This document shows, in pieces, positions 37,601 through 49,719 of a DNA stretch of 64,000 nucleotides. The DNA lies in the NCBI GenBank assembly GCA_022496805.1, contig CM040099.1:19762031-19826030 (forward strand), read 5' to 3'. The stretch is from Pohlia nutans (taxonomy: Eukaryota > Streptophyta > Bryopsida > Bryales > Mniaceae). Each line of letters begins with the position of its first letter. Position 1 is the first letter of the stretch. Under the pieces are notes generated by a model that worked only from the letters and a program-made list of their open reading frames with translations, ran no database searches and was not told the origin of the DNA. Both the position numbers and the translations under genes were made by a program.

Positions 37601-40133
37601 TGTTCCTATGCAGAATGTGAATGATAAAAGAGAATTTGTATTTGGATCATAGGGTATGGAAGTAATGAAGTGATTAAAATTAGAGTATTTGTAGTATCTG
37701 TGTGGACGTGTCGTTCAGAATTAACGGTGCGATACAGGTATGTAGGGTGCAAAGTTATAGTGAGTTCTGGTAGCTTAGTTATGAGAGCATCAGTGACTGA
37801 AGATGTTGGAGTTACTTATGCGCAGGAAATGTAAGGGTTCAACATCCGTACGACTCTCCAGTTGCAGCGTCTACTGAAAGTGGATTACATGCGACTTAGA
37901 GGGTGGAAAGTGGCAGAGGATCTCGTCCGAGTTGGAATTCGACGACGACAGCACGAACATTAGCGAAGGACGTGGATTCCCGCAGTATTCCTCCCACGCA
38001 TCCGATGTCAAAGAATATTGACAATAATGCGGGAGTTTGACGTGAACAGCCTAGTACGCCCGGTCGTGTGCAGACTGAGGTTCTGATGCGTAGCCCAGCC
38101 GGCGGAACGTCGAGGACTGCATGTGCAGCAGTTTCTAATCGGACATCACAGAGTCCAAATTAGGTGGCACACAGTGATCACGTTGTTACCTAAACCCATA
38201 ATGATTAGTCAATGTGCAACTTCATTTCAATATTAGTTGGCGTAGTGTTGTAATAAATCAGGAATGGCGTTTTCAATCACCTATGAATGTAAAAATATTA
38301 CTGGCAGAGTGACAGAGACAGGAAGTCAATGCGTGTAGGATAGTGGAAGTCGTACATAATATTGTACATATATTGATGTTGTAATTGTGGAGTACAGGTA
38401 CGTGGAAATTTGCCAGAGGAATCTGTAGAAGGCAGAGGACGCCAGTCACAAACTTCACGGCAGCTCCAACCACAGACGTACTCCTTTTACAATTCCGATA
38501 ATGAAGTAGAAAGCAGTGACAACAGCGAAGAGAACTATCAAGAGGAAGTAGAGGAGGTAGAAGAGGAAGAACATGAAGTGGCCCCGGACTTGGTAGTAGA
38601 CCATCTACATTGTGAAACTGAAGCAGAAAAGCGCAAAGAGAGGAGGCGAGCAAAGTTCGCTCGCGACAGAGAAGGGGAGAGGCGTCATAAGCAAGGTCTG
38701 CCGAGAAACTATTTGCTCGTGGATGAGTACACAAAGAAGCCTTACGGCGCTAGTGAGTGTGATTGGAGGAAGGAGATAATGCTACTCTCGAGAAAACTGG
38801 ACCCAGCAATTTCTCATATTAATATGCAACCTGAGGACGTTGTTAAAGAAATTGCACAATGGATCGAACATACATGGGAGTACAGTACCCCAATTAAGTT
38901 CGGAGTAGTTAAAGATGTCATTGCACGCGGAGTGTCTTTAAGGCGTTCAGATTTGTGGAGGAGAATCCGCAGAGGGGAGCCAAAACCGGAAGATGTATCC
39001 GATCGAACTTGGCGGTCACTGAAGAAGGAGTTGGACAATCCTGCAACTCAGCGCAAGGCAGAGAATTGCAGCAAGGCTAACGCGAGCCGGGTAAACTTTG
39101 GACGAACCGGTCCATCAGGGGAGGTGGAGGTTCGTGAGAGGCTCCGCAAGCGATTCAGAAGATCTCCTTTGCCAAACGAGATAAGACTCGAAATGGCGCG
39201 GGATAAAGGGTATGGCGGTCGTTCCAAACGCTCCAAAGACGTAGACTCTATTATGCATGGGAGTAATTCTGCGTTACCGCTGTCGTTTGAAGTGGCCCGG
39301 ATAACCGATGTTTATGGAAATGAGTACGTCGACGACATGGAGGAAGAATGTAATGCTAATGTACCCTCTGTTGCACGTGTTGTAACTAAAGACGTCATGA
39401 GTAGTGAAACGCAATCTGCCTCTCGAAAAACATCGTCAGGGGAGCTACTGAATATTTCTGAAGAGCAACTCCTCCGAAACCCGTTTGTAATGCAGCTAAT
39501 GGAAAGAGTAGCTACTCTAGAAAGCTGTCAGGCCAATGTTGAAGTGGAAGTACCAGCCGTGACCACCCAGAGGAGGCACTGCGAGGTCAATGAAACTAGA
39601 GTGCGTCCCGTGGCACGAGCAATGCATACAACAGAGATGGAGGTACGTAAGAAAAACTAACCGTGAAAGCAGATGTTATTGTGCAAGATGAACGTAATGG
39701 TGCTAGTCTAATACAGTACTAAGTGCATTGAAGCCATGGGTATGACTTTCAGAGTGGAGCTACGGACCCAACAGAAGGAACGGGAACACCTGAACCAATA
39801 GAGGAATTGCGTGACATTGAGGTGGGTTTGCAACAAAGTGACTATGTCACTGTTATCTTGGTTTTAATAATTTAGGAAGTTTATGTGCCCATGTTCTTTT
39901 TAAATGGTAAGTGACAAAATCAGCATACATAAGATATAAACTAAAACTAAAACATAGGGCAGGAAGTATTATTATATTATAATCTCCAAGTTTATGAAAT
40001 TGATTGTGAGAGGTTCACATTGAAGTTAGTATTACATTAACATCCCCTGAATTCACAGGAACATGGCGAGCATGTGGGACCTGTTCGTGCTACACCCCAA
40101 CCTAAACAGGTGTGTGAGTTCAGAGGACACTAA
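34695..40133 (+). CDS. Transposase_24 / TNPA-like CACTA protein, multi-exon
   Basis: This is probably the second En/Spm-type protein, which binds the subterminal repeats. Exons seen: 34695-35060 (acidic, Ser/Glu-rich, ends at GAG/GTACGT), 36637-37153 (basic and Ser/Pro-rich), about 38,393-39,642, 39753-39821 and 40059-40133. The large exon has an acidic N-part, a basic stretch KRKERRRAKFARDREGE, then WRKEIMLLSRKL. It continues with the Transposase_24-like motif WRSLKKEL followed by KANASRVNFGRTGPSGE, RRSPLPNEI and SFEVARITDVYGNEY. The C-terminal region has ISEEQLLRNPFVMQLMERV, a short coiled coil. The join at 37,153 (phase 1) to the large exon is tentative; an exon near 37,830-38,000 may be missing. 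It is transcribed away from the transposase, whereas in En/Spm both products come from one transcript. Confidence 0.75.
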
Positions 40134-40849
40134 TGGGAGAGGGGTATGTGTTATTTTGGAGAATAACTGTCATGCTCTTATACTATAGAGTACTCAACAC
40201 TATTGTGATGTTCCTCACTGAAACACATATCTATGTGTCACTTACATGTGAGTTCAGAATTCTGATATGTTTAGACAGATTTGAATAGTATATAGTACAC
40301 GGAGGGTGCAGGCATGTCATAGTGCAACAGTTGCAGTCCACTTTGTTTGTTCAAGGGAAAAGAAGTTCTATGTTTTGGATTTTTGAAGAAACTGTTGCGT
40401 GGTTAAGAATGCATGGAATGGGTTTTGCATTGTAAAGACGTTGCAAATCCGGGGAGCAGTGCAGCAATGAAATATACCAGAGGCGTAAAGAAGAAAGCGA
40501 AGCGATATTAACTTTGACATTGTTTTGAATAGTTTGTACTCCACTGCACTCACGTAACAAAGGAGTGAAGACAGGTGCTGCCAGCAATTTGTGTGATTGC
40601 ATCAGTTCTACATGGTCCGGGAACTAATTGCCACCAACTAAGCACATGTAAAACATTGGGTGCAAACTGTGTATGCGGATTCTATTAGATGACAGAGGAC
40701 ATTCATATCTCTGCATATTTGTTCGGTTATATGTATTATAAAAACCTAAATTCTAGAAGGCGTACGAGAATTCTTATACTCTGGAAGACCCTAAACGCTT
40801 GAATGTAATAAAACACGTGTATTACTATAATGTTTGTAAGAAAATATAG

Positions 40850-40878
40850 AAAAAAAAAAAAAAAAAAAAAAAAAAAAA
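40850..40878. repeat. 29-base A homopolymer
   Basis: An uninterrupted run of A between the 3' end of the TNPA-like gene and the right end of the CACTA element. Such runs are often mis-sized in assemblies. Confidence 0.95.
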
Positions 40879-41734
40879 CAATTTTGTATATTTCAATTGT
40901 ATGTGTCACAGTAAGCCCTAACATCAACGGCAGTGCACACGGTTGTGAAATTTACACGTGCAGCACTACAAAATAATTTAATTGTTATAATCTATAACAT
41001 GTGCAATTATCATCTGCCACACGTAACTGGCACGGTAGATGACAATCGAACTTTAGCGGATGTCACGGAATGCTACTGTGAGTTCTGCCAAAAAAGAAGG
41101 AGCCTTTATTGAATTACCATATGCAGTTTTCCCCATTCTACGAAGATTCTAAGAAATTTACAATACGTTTCATCCTTATAAAAATAGTTATTTCCGAAGG
41201 TCAAAAAGATGACATGGCATAGTACATCCAGCGTGGCAGTGAAGAACTCTACCCGAGCATCTGACGTGTATTGTTGTCTTAATTGACAGTAAAACTGACA
41301 GCAGACTGTCAAGTGCGTGTCCGAATCAAGGTGCCCTATATGACGAAGCAGTTGACAATGCGCTGTCAATCTTTTGTCAATTCGGACAGCCAGGCCCTTG
41401 TAGTATTTTTTTCCACAATTATGCATTGCCAAAAGTAGGCCACATTGTTTAAGTTGTTGGTTTTATGACAATCAAACTTGCATTATAAAATTACTTATCA
41501 TTTCAATATTCTGGAGTTTTTTTTTTTCCCTTTTTTAAAAATAATCTCCAAAAGTTATCTCTATAGCGATTAGTTATCTCTATAATTTCCATGGGTTAGT
41601 ACTTTTTAAATTTCCATGGGTCAGTACTTTTACATCAGTTTTTATTGAATTTAAAAGTACGAACCCATGGAAATTTCTATAAATTCTACTTTAGGGTTGT
41701 GAAGTTTGAAAATTTAGCTTGATTGGTTAAAATT

Positions 41735-42254
41735 TTGATTATCAATAGTGAATTGAAAAAATTACTTCTTCAACTTTGATGAAGTTTGGTCCAAAAGAGA
41801 AAATGAGGAGCTTGATGTTTAGTAATTTTCCATACGGTCAAATATCAAAAACTAACTTTTTATCATCTCATAATGAATTTGGAAGCATTTATCTTCAAAT
41901 ATTTATCAGAATCACAAATATTATTCTTAGACTTTGAAATTTTGTGTGATTTGTTAAAACTGGAAATTCTATTCAAAAATCAAAAATTGCAAATTTTTCA
42001 ACATAGATAACATCATTACTGTCCCCGAATAGTAAGTTTTCTAACACTAGACAATGTAGAAGTGTTTTTCTTTGAAAATCACTCCCGGGTGGAGTTTAAC
42101 TCGGATTGACATTATTCAAGTTGGGTTAGAAAGTAGACTTGATTACCTATTTTAAAATATATTTTTATATTCTATAAAAATATTTTTTCTATTTCGGTTT
42201 ATGGTATAAAAAAAGGGCAGAGACCAGGAAAATGGTTGATCCGTCACTTAGGGG
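41735..42254. mobile_element. TTAA-family element, left partner of head-to-head pair
   Basis: This is an inverted copy of the 42,259-42,800 element. It shares GGTGGAGTTTAACTC/GAGTTAAACTCCACC and the tract GACCGTACGG/CCATACGGTC, and ends CACTTAGGGG directly against TTAA 42255-42258. Its outer (left) terminus was not found, so the start is approximate and the copy is probably truncated. Confidence 0.72.
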
Positions 42255-42258
42255 TTAA

Positions 42259-42800
42259 CCCCTAAGTGACCAAACGACCATTTTATGGTCGCTGCCCTTT
42301 TTTAGCGGGCTGCCCGAAATGAAAAAAATATTTTTTTGAAAAATAAAAAATATTTTCAAATAGGAAATCAAGTCTACTTTCCAACCCAATTCAAATCATG
42401 TCAATCCGAGTTAAACTCCACCCGGGAGAAATTTTCAAAGACAAACACCTCAACATTGTCTTAGTGTTACAAAACTTACTATTTCGGGAAAGTAATGATG
42501 TTCCCTCTTTCTAAATTTTTGCTTTTTTGAACTTTAGAATAGAATGTCTAGTTTCAACCAATCATACCAAATTTCAAATTCTAAAAATAAAATTTGTAAT
42601 TTGGGTGAATATTCAACGATAAATGCTTCTAAATTTGTTTAATGAGTATCTAAAACATTTTTTGAAAGTTTGACCGTACGGATAATTACTAAACATTGTG
42701 CTTCTCATTTTCTCCTTTGGACCAAACTTCATCAAAGTTGTAGAAACATCATTTTATAACACATTTAGGTTTTGCCCTTACCCCCTCTGTCATTTAGGGG
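42259..42800. mobile_element. TTAA-flanked element (542 bp), right partner
   Basis: It starts CCCCTAAGTGACC and ends TGTCATTTAGGGG, with TTAA at 42255-42258 and 42801-42804. It contains CTCCACCCGGGAGAAATTTTC and GTAATGATG motifs. Partial copies of this interior also occur at about 24,836-24,930 and 44,400-44,520. Confidence 0.85.
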
Positions 42801-43593
42801 TTAACACCAAAACAATATTCTAAGATTTATATTTGTTTATTGGAAAAAAAATAGCATAAGCTGAAGTTGCTAAACAAAGAGATGATTTTACACATATTCT
42901 TTGGCTAGTGCATATCAAAAGCCTCAATCATGGGTTTTTTTAAAATGTAAATATCACGTGTCACTAACCTCACTAACTCCAAAAATAGAGGTTAGTGACA
43001 TTAGTGACACTTGCTATTTACTTTAAAGTAAAATACCCATATATTAAGTACCACTTCTACAATACAGATCTTCAATAATGTACATCCTTTAAAAATAATA
43101 GAAGTGGATTATGTCAAGTTTCATTCTTAGTTCAAAATTGGGACCTTAAACATGATTTTCCATCATAAGTAGAATCAAATAATGAAAACCATATCATCTT
43201 GTAGTGCATGTTATTTCAATTTAATTACAATATTTTTGGATTTTTTTGTGTTCATATATGATTTTAAATTGAATTTCAAGAGAAAACCTTGCAAAATCAA
43301 TTAAAATATATGAAGAATAAATATGATGCATCCAACCGTATAGATGTTATCTTCACATTGACATTTACTACTTTATTTTATATAACACATTATATTCAAT
43401 GTTAAAAAAGGTTTGAGAAAATGTTATACAATGTATTCAAAATAGCCAAAATAAAATACATTCAATTTCATAAGATATATTTTAAAAGTTTAATATTTTT
43501 AATGTTTACATTCATGAATAACAAAATATTACGAAAATATAAGAAAATATTATAAAAATATTATAACAATATTATATTTTTTTTATATAAATG

Positions 43594-43595
<2 letters not shown>

Positions 43596-43633
<38 letters not shown>
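43596..43633. repeat. (AT)19 microsatellite
   Basis: Pure AT dinucleotide run in AT-rich non-coding DNA. Confidence 0.95.
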
Positions 43634-43635
<2 letters not shown>

Positions 43636-44909
43636 TAATGACATTGAATAAAAAATGTTATAGGAAATTGAATATTTTGAATGTTTTTATTGGTGATGGT
43701 CTTTGGAGATTTTGAATATTTTGAATATTTTTTATAACAGTTTTTATAAAATGCATTACTCAATGCCAAATTGTAACGGGCTCCCCAAAACCAAAACATA
43801 TGTTTTTGAATACATAAAAAATATATTATAATATTATAATATTTTATATTATAATTTCAGTTTTTACATTATAAATTAAGTTTTCATATTATAATGTTTT
43901 ATATTATTTCATACTGTTATAAAATTTTAAAATTATTATTCTTGAATACTTTAATAATAACCCTAAACCTCCATGGACCATAACCAATGAAAATATTAAA
44001 AATATTCAATTATTCTAACATTTTTTATTCAACGTTGTAATATATTAATATTTTCATAATATTTTTATAGTATTTTTTATTCATGAATGTAACCTATCCA
44101 ATTGTTCAATATTTTCAATATTTCATATGACATTGAATATATTTTAGTTAGGATATTTTGAATACATTTTATAACATTTTTTCAAAAAAATTTATAACTT
44201 TGATTTTCTTTTTTAATTTTCAAAATAAAAAGTATTCAATTCTCGTGCATAATATAACCTATAAGAATATTCAAATTTTGAAAGCCCATTTTTTATGGGC
44301 TCCCCATAATAAACAAATAAGTTTTTGATTAAATTACAAACTATTTCTTAATAGTTAATGAAGTGCAATTTCGAACCGAAATTGAATTTTGACAAGCCCA
44401 TTTAAATTCTACCCCGGAGTGTTTTTCAAATTTAACCACTTCAACATTGTATTTGTATTATTAAATTTGCCAATTGGGTAAAGTAATGATGTTCGCTCCA
44501 TCATTTCTTTCTTTTTTTAAAATTTTACTATCGATAATCTAAATTTAATCAATCAAGCCCAAGTTCAAGCTTTACAAGTGAAAATTAGATTTTTTTAGAA
44601 ATTTCCCTCGGTTCGTGCTTTTACAGTCATTACAAATAATGTAAAGAGATTTATGGAAGTTTGACTGTACAAATAATTTTCAAAAATGATGCCTTCCATT
44701 TTTTCTATTACATACCATAAAATTGAATTGCATAATGGTGCTAACAATTGTCAGCATATTATTCCAACTGTGATGTATCACGTGCAATACCAAAAACCAA
44801 AGGGTTGCACATCAAAATTATATGAAAGTGGAAAATCAATAGCATGGGGACATACGTAGAGTACTTGCCACTGATGTGGCTACAGTGAAAAACCTAACAT
44901 AGAGAAACA

Positions 44910-46322
44910 TCACTCTAGATTACGCTCTAGCCATGATGAGAATAAAACATTCCTCATCCTCTCCCCAGCTACCTTTGCAGTTACACCTTCATGGGTAAAT
45001 TGCATCCTTCCCACATGGAATCCAACATGTAGATCACAACGGAGTCTGACGTCTGCAAGAATAGGAATACGCTAGTTGTGAATCTCACAATAATTGTGAA
45101 GAACACAACACGCTAGAGTAACCAAGGTTGCTTTTTCTACAAACATATTAAAAGCCTTCAGAATGCGCCAGCGATTCTTTAAAGCACCAAAAGCCTGCTC
45201 GATTACCACTCGTCCGCTATTAACAGAGGAATCAAACTTGTGGAATCCAAAGAAAAATCACAGTCAAAATTTATAAAGATCATACCATGTGAAAAGCATG
45301 AATAATATTAAAAAAACATAAAAATAAACTTAGCCATACCTAATTTTATCCACCATTGCCGGATCTCCTGGTTTGAAATTCTTCAGCATGTACGGTCTGC
45401 TAGGATAAGCAGTGTCGCCCACCAAATAGGGTTTGATTTCCAGTCCACTGAGATGGATGATTGGCTCAGCTAAAATCTGTCTTCTACTCAGCTGCGTAGC
45501 TAGGGAGGACACCGCAAATTGCCCTTCGTCATGAACACCACCGGGCTGCCCCGCACATACGTTCCAAAACATTCTATTTGTGTCGCAAACCGCTTGCAAC
45601 ACAATACTATGGAAATGTTTTCTATTGTAAAAATCTTGGGACATGGGAGTGTATCGTCTAGTGGGTTTGACGCTCAAAGGTATGTGGGTGCCATCTATTG
45701 CTCCAGCAATGTTTGGTAACCCTGTGATGTCTCTAAATTTTTCTATAATGCTATGAAGCCTATCGCCAGAGGGGGTGTGGATGAATTGGAAAAATAAACC
45801 ATCCTCACTAGTCCCTAAAGCCCGACACACTATCATAGTATACTTGCGAATAGTGGACTCTCCGCATCCATACAAATTGTGCATTCTAGCACAACTCACA
45901 CCATGGGCCAATCGGTACAAGACAAGCTTTACTTGCTTTCTTACCGGAACGGGGGGTCTAACAAACGTAGTAGCGGTAGGACGCAAAAATGGTGTCAATA
46001 AATCCACCAAAGCCTCAAATGCTAAAAATTCCATACAAAAAGTTTGCCAATACCTCAAATTTAGCATTTGTGGCGAAGTATGCCACACATCGCCCTCCAC
46101 AATGTCGTGGTGGATGTACTGGCGTGGCTCCACCCACCACATGCGACGAGGAAATCGCTGCCTCTACGCCATCGCAGCAAAAAGTGGGAGCAAACGGCGC
46201 ATCGAATGTCCTCCCGCGATATCGAATGGAACATACGGCACTACACGGCGACGTCTACGACCGTGGAACGTCACTAGAACAACCAAGAACGCGAAGAACA
46301 CGATGATGGAGTGGTCCGCCAT
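44910..46322 (-). pseudogene. PIF/Harbinger (HARBI1-like) transposase pseudogene
   Basis: It descends from a DDE_Tnp_4 nuclease. From ATG 46322 the frame gives a hydrophobic start (ADHSIIVFFAFLVVLV), an Arg run, then an in-frame TAG at 46166-46164, followed by an open core from 46142 to 45340. The core has GCGESTIRKY (helix-turn-helix-like), GLPNIAGAIDGTHI (first catalytic D), FYNRKHFHSIVLQAV, GQPGGVHDEGQF and YLVGDTAYPSRPYML (second D). Exon 2 (about 45,245-44,910) has SGRVVIEQAFGALKNRWRIL (catalytic E) and VTLACCVLHNYCEIHN. A second TAG lies at 45074-45072, after which the same frame continues (RIPILADVRLRCDL) to TGA. The intron donor is clear (45,339), but no AG acceptor gives the right phase. 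Element ends not found. Confidence 0.85.
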
Positions 46323-46657
46323 CACTTATCAACCCTAAAGCTTACACGGAAAAACTTATAGAAGAACCAAGTTGAAGGGGACCTTGAACAAAGGGCTTAA
46401 ACCGAAGAAAACTGAAAATGTGAGTGCTCTGGAGCTCGGCCTGGATGCTCTAAACCCCGAACGGGTCATGCGGGTGTGAACGGGGACTTTTTTGATCCGG
46501 TCTTTTCGTTTTATTCCCTACCGTTTACCTGGCGATGGCGATGGCGTTGGAGGCCGCGACCGGAGCATATACGGAGGCGCCTAAAACCGCCACCAGCCAC
46601 CGATTCTCCAGCCACTGCTGGAGCGCCACCTGCCATGGCGGGTGGCGGAGTTCTAAC
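46323..46657. other. Upstream of the Harbinger pseudogene; GC-richer patch
   Basis: 46,520-46,650 is GC-rich with GCGATGGCGATGGC and an inverted CCGCCACC/GGTGGCGG pair. A short plus-strand frame starting MAMALEAATGAYTEAP opens at about 46,535, but it is only about 60 codons and unrecognised. Confidence 0.4.
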
Positions 46658-46953
46658 TCGGGGGGTTCACTGGCGAAAATTTTAGAAACAACGTGCGATA
46701 AAAAATAGGGTCCAATATATTCATTGTAGATAAATTTTGTAAAAAATGTACATGTAAAATAGGGGATTTTAAAAAAGTGAAACATGTTTACATGTAAAAT
46801 ACCATCACATATAATATTCTCATGCTTTTTATATGTAAAATACCATCACCTAATAATATTTTTTGCTAAATTTTTTTGCTAAAATAACCCCCCAAATAAA
46901 TAGGTCATTATCGCACGTGTATACAAAATATACAAGGGAGTGACCTCCCCGAG
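46658..46953. mobile_element. Mutator-type MITE (296 bp)
   Basis: Flanked by a 9-bp duplication AGTTCTAAC / AGTTCTAAA (46649-46657, 46954-46962). The ends carry CGGGGGGTTCACT and AGTGACCTCCCCG, with ACGTGCGATAA inside both. It is related to the nested element at 10967-11376. No coding sequence. Confidence 0.82.
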
Positions 46954-46962
46954 AGTTCTAAA

Positions 46963-49719
46963 CGTGCATGTGCGTGGGCTCATGGAAACACCCTAAACTT
47001 GATATTGAAGATAACAAAAGTCTTGTTGCTTTTACACCTGGCTTCTCGGTTCAGTGAAAAATCCGCACATCATGCAAAATATGCATGGTTGGGCGGTTAG
47101 GGGTTAACTTAAAAAGACTCAAAATTCCTAAGCCTAATTTGGCAAGGTACAATTATTTTTTAGAGCTCTTAAATGTTAATATCTTGCAATCTAAATGGTC
47201 AAAGTTGCTATACTTTTTACTACATGTTTTCATACTAGTTTTTTTATAAGATCATATGTTTCAATATAGAAAAAGATTTTTTTTGGCTCAATGCACTAGA
47301 AATGGCAATTTTGGTGTATTTTGGGAACAAATACACTTCCAATCTTTTGGAAAATAAGACATTTTCTACGGAGGTTTACATAACTAAATTTCATATGTTT
47401 TCCAAAACCTTACAAAACAAATGCAACAACTACTCAAATTGCACCCTGTAGAACATTTATGCTTTTTAATAACAAATGGCCCATATTCTTGATTCCAACA
47501 AAATTCTTCTAACAACATTCAAACTAATGTCTTATACATTTTTTATAGTTTATAAATATTTCAAATACTTGTGTTTTCAAATATCAGTTAGGTTGAAACT
47601 TAAATGATCTATACCAACATCTCAAAACATATTGGAACGGTTGTTGCTAGAAAAAACAAGTTAATTTTTCAAAAATATTTCAACAATTGTGAGAACAAGG
47701 CCCAAATCATTAAGTTTTTAATTAATTTTGCAAGTTTTTCTCTTGAAATTCACTTTAAAATCCCAATTTGACACAAATAAATTTTAAAATATTGTAATAG
47801 AATTGGAATAACATGCACCACGAGATGACATGGTTTCCATTATTTGATTCTTCTTATTTTGGGAAATCATGTTTAAAGTCTCAATTTTTGAACCAAGAAT
47901 GAAACTTGACATAAACCAATTGTGTTGTTTTTCAAAAAATTACAACATCTTATTTTGGAGATTCATACTGTACAAATGATAGTCAACTAGCACAAGAACC
48001 ACGATTGAGAAATTTGGATGGATGAAAATCTACACAGGATGTAGTGTTGAGAGAGGTTGCACTCTGTTCGTCGTCCATTACATGGACGAAGGCGCGTCAA
48101 AGATATATAAATATATATATTTCAATATTGTTTAAAACTCATGTGTTTTAAAAAAATATTTAAATTACAAAAAAGTTGTGGTTTCAGTATCCAGGACACT
48201 ATTTCCAAACACACACACTATTTTCACTTTTTGGAGATATGGAAACCCTCTAAAAAAAATTACTGTAAAATTTTAAATGATAAAACAAAATTCAAGTAAA
48301 CCTTCATAACATAATATAGCAGTGCAATGGAGTTCCTTTTCAAAAACTGGATTGAAAGAGAATCTTCACTTAGATTCGTGTTTTAAAGTACTTAAGGAAT
48401 GTCATTTGCATTCCATGAATTTAAGTCACTTCCAAATAACAACATGCAACGTGCAAACAAAGACAGGGTTCAAATAAATCTTTGAAGGTAAATTTTAGAA
48501 ATGAATTGCATTAATAAAGATGCTCAAATTGATTACAAGAATAAATTTGAGAATCTTCTCAAATATTACTAATTATAGTAATAATTACTTTAGATTTTTA
48601 GAGTAGTTTAAAATACCCTTTGTTCACGTGTGATACTCAAAAGATAAAAAGATTGACCTGCCCGAGTGTTGTTGTCATATGCAACAGCGAGAAGTATGGT
48701 TGTTATAAAATCTAATTTTGAAGAAATACTATTGAGAAGAATGAGTTAGTGCAATTTATACGGTTGACAGTTTCAAATTTTATGAAATGATGATTCATTC
48801 AAAGAACTCCTTAAAACATTGAACATATGTAGAATTCGTGAACAACATATCTCTCATCTTTGTTTTTTATGTTTAGATTCGTCAAATTTTTGAAAGTCGT
48901 ATATTATAATGCATACTATTTATGTCACTAGAAAATTATGTGCATGAATGGAAGACAACTCTTTCTCAACTTTCAATAAGATTTTGATCATAAAAATTAC
49001 TATAGAATGATGTGTAATTAAAATAAGGCTCAAGAGTGAGTTAATTTTTGAAAGAAAAAAATGTAATGAATGTGGTGGAAATTTCAAATGTATGATTTAG
49101 TATTGAACGTATAATAAAGAAACCTCGTTTTCTTTTTATTTTTTTAATTGAAATAAGTAGTAGTAATAAAAAATACCATCTTCATTTGGTTATTTTAGTA
49201 ATCGGGACATTCAATCAATAACTATTGATAGAACCATTTGAAAATTATTTTTTCATACAAAAGGTTTGATATGTATATATAATTTTGATAATGTTCGTTT
49301 TATCATTTTGGTATTCATTGTTACATTCATTAACCCTAATCGTTCAACCGTTCAAAATGTGCACGATGCAGAGAATCAAACACAGTTTTCTCAGATTGTC
49401 ATTGACTTTTCTTAGTGTGGTTTTATGATCATATATTTCATGGGAAGTTACTTTCATGCATGTGTGATCTGATTAGAAAACCTGGATTATGCTACCACCA
49501 AATACAGATCAACTTACTACTGTCAAAAGCCACACGTAATTCTACAAAATCCTTTTACTACTTTTCGGTTCCAATTGATTACAGAACGAAATGACCACAT
49601 CTCACAACCAAACAAATAGAAAGATCTACCGACAAAAAAAGAAAAAGAAAAAAAGAAAAGAGGTATGATAAGTGGGAAACCCTAATTTAGGCAAAAAGAA
49701 AAAGAAAAGAGAGGTATAC
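46963..49719. other. AT-rich non-coding DNA with TTAA-family ends
   Basis: Near 47,080-47,107 (GCATGGTTGGGCGGTTAGGGG then TTAA) and 49,331-49,355 (TTAACCCTAATCGTTCAACC) are termini of the same TTAA family as the 51,678 element, facing opposite ways. The interior has no gene. The missing 3' exons of the CCDC25-like gene are not found here. Confidence 0.6.

Larger units (their letters stand above)
21185..41405. mobile_element. Large CACTA (En/Spm) transposon, about 20.2 kb
   Basis: The left end is CACTACAAGGAAATTGG. The right end reads inward TACTACAAGGGCCTGG, whose first base is mutated from C. Both are flanked by TTT (21182-21184, 41406-41408), the 3-bp duplication expected for CACTA elements. 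Both subterminal regions (about 240 bp) are full of short TTGACA/TGTCAATT/GGACA units in both orientations, the usual binding sites of TNPA-like proteins. Inside are a minus-strand TNP2 transposase (23,339-30,313) and a plus-strand Transposase_24-type gene (34,695-40,133), transcribed away from a central region of about 4.4 kb. Neither gene shows an obvious in-frame stop in the modelled exons. It may be autonomous and fairly young. Confidence 0.85.
41406..44909. other. Very AT-rich non-coding region with TTAA elements
   Basis: It contains a hairpin-forming triplet (AAATTTCCATGGGTNAGTACTTTT twice, then inverted, 41,587-41,677), the head-to-head TTAA pair at 41.7-42.8 kb and an (AT)n microsatellite. 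Near 44,400-44,520 another copy of the CCCCGGAGT...AGTAATGATG repeat occurs. No gene is seen. Confidence 0.7.

Noticed and set aside
38273..38734. Minus-strand ORF of 153 codons
   Set aside because: Antisense to the acidic/basic start of the TNPA-like large exon; the low-complexity coding strand removes stops on the other strand.
45775..46338. Plus-strand ORF of 187 codons
   Set aside because: Antisense to the Harbinger transposase core.
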